Positions 4,729 to 5,263 of a stretch of 5,263 bases of DNA are shown piece by piece. The notes below the pieces were generated by a model that searched no databases, had not been told where the DNA came from, and worked only from the letters and a program-made list of their open reading frames with translations. Location: the NCBI GenBank assembly GCA_009843725.1, contig VYCX01000142.1:1-5263 (forward strand), read 5' to 3'. How positions within the stretch are numbered: the stretch's first letter is position 1; each line of letters begins with the position of its first letter. The stretch comes from Boseongicola sp. SB0675_bin_26 (lineage in GTDB: Bacteria; Pseudomonadota; Alphaproteobacteria; Rhodobacterales; Rhodobacteraceae). The position numbers were made by a program, and so were the translations under genes.

Positions 4729-5263
4729 ATGTCAGTTTCGACGCTTCAGGACAGGATCGACGAGGCCGGCGACCCGCTGGCAATGCTCAGGAACGCGCCC
4801 TCTGGCCCCTACCAGTTCCCGATCAAGGCCGAGTTCACCAACTGGCGAGACGAGCAGGAGGCCTGGCGTCAGGGTGCGGTCCTCTTCGACCAGTCTTTCC
4901 ACATGACGGATCTTTACATTGAAGGGCCGGACACAAGGCGGCTTTGCGAGCTTCTCGCCGTCAACTCCATGTCAAACTGGCGACGCGACATCGCCAAGCA
5001 GTTCGTCCACTGCACGGAAAACGGCTACGTCGTCGGCGACGCGATCATCTTCATCCTCGAGGAACAGAAGGCGAATGTCGTCAACAAGCCCATGAACGCC
5101 AACTGGGTGATGTACCATGCCGAGAAGCACGGATTTGACGTGGACTTCGATCTGGATTCGCGCGCCCTCGACAACAACGGCCGGCGCAAGGGATACAGAT
5201 TCGAGGTTCAGGGCCCGAACGCCTGGGGAATCCTCGAAAGGCTGAACGGCGGGCCGATAGAAG
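4729..5263 (+). CDS. LigM-like tetrahydrofolate-dependent aminomethyltransferase-family (GcvT-fold) enzyme, N-terminal part
   Basis: 178 codons are present and the gene continues past the right edge; the family is usually about 450-470 residues. The protein resembles LigM, the cytoplasmic aryl-O-demethylase that passes a methyl group from vanillate or 3-O-methylgallate to tetrahydrofolate. Shared landmarks, by comparison with LigM as I remember it: AMLRNAPSGPYQFPI (18-32), FTNWRDEQEAWR (36-47), VLFDQSFHMTDLYIEGPD (51-68), the GYVVGDAIIF strand (99-108), NANWVMYHAE (123-132) and FEVQGPNAWGILERLNGG (158-175). H58 aligns with LigM H60, whereas LigM Y31 and R122 appear as F30 and K120. The family also includes DmdA, GcvT and other demethylases, so aromatic specificity is not assured. 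It is divergent from the CUT1 importer, suggesting the imported compound or a derivative is its substrate. The start is fixed by GGGGAGG at 4715-4721. Confidence 0.85.
   Translation, partial: MSVSTLQDRIDEAGDPLAMLRNAPSGPYQFPIKAEFTNWRDEQEAWRQGAVLFDQSFHMTDLYIEGPDTRRLCELLAVNSMSNWRRDIAKQFVHCTENGYVVGDAIIFILEEQKANVVNKPMNANWVMYHAEKHGFDVDFDLDSRALDNNGRRKGYRFEVQGPNAWGILERLNGGPIE

Noticed and set aside
4328..4783. Minus-strand frame of 151 codons in the divergent region
   Set aside because: Most of it is low-information Arg/Gly/Pro-rich sequence and it overlaps the LigM-like start antisense; only its last 35 codons are kept as a weak possibility.
4374..4922. Plus-strand frame of 182 codons crossing the LigM-like start
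   Set aside because: Out of frame with the LigM-like protein, whose family motifs and ribosome site are clear; no recognisable sequence.

Overview
The window is GC-rich DNA with strong G/C preference at third codon positions and good GGAGG/GGGGAG ribosome sites. It is most consistent with an alphaproteobacterium, probably a Rhodobacterales-type marine or soil heterotroph. The taxonomic call is inferred from base composition and gene families only, not from a marker gene. The layout is accessory catabolic: solute uptake genes beside a tetrahydrofolate-dependent methyltransferase-family enzyme.

Layout, left to right. Positions 1-259 (minus) hold the start of a ribose/galactose-type (CUT2, RbsB-like) periplasmic binding protein; its C-terminus lies beyond the left edge. 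Positions 260-480 are a leader region with a short palindrome and GC-rich inverted repeats. Positions 481-749 (minus) hold a small LexA/MarR-like winged-helix gene broken by one frameshift. Positions 834-4287 (minus) are a three-gene CUT1 ABC importer operon transcribed right to left: solute-binding protein (3085-4287), MalF-type permease (1993-3012) and MalG-type permease (834-1988). A perfect inverted repeat lies in the gap after the binding-protein gene. Positions 4288-4728 are a divergent regulatory region of about 440 bp. From 4729 to the right edge (plus) is the N-terminal part of a LigM-like GcvT-fold enzyme.

How it may work together: the binding protein and two permeases would import an organic solute. 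The divergent enzyme resembles aryl-O-demethylases that move a methyl group from a methoxy substrate to tetrahydrofolate. The divergent arrangement, and a pair of near-identical 22-bp direct-repeat elements in the shared intergenic region, suggest co-regulation of uptake and demethylation of one substrate. The substrate is unknown. No ABC ATPase gene is visible and none follows the MalG-type gene, so the importer must use an ATPase encoded outside the window.

The most interesting points are the paired direct-repeat element, the pairing of a sugar-type importer with a LigM-like enzyme whose pocket residues appear altered, and the extra membrane hairpin in the MalG-type permease.
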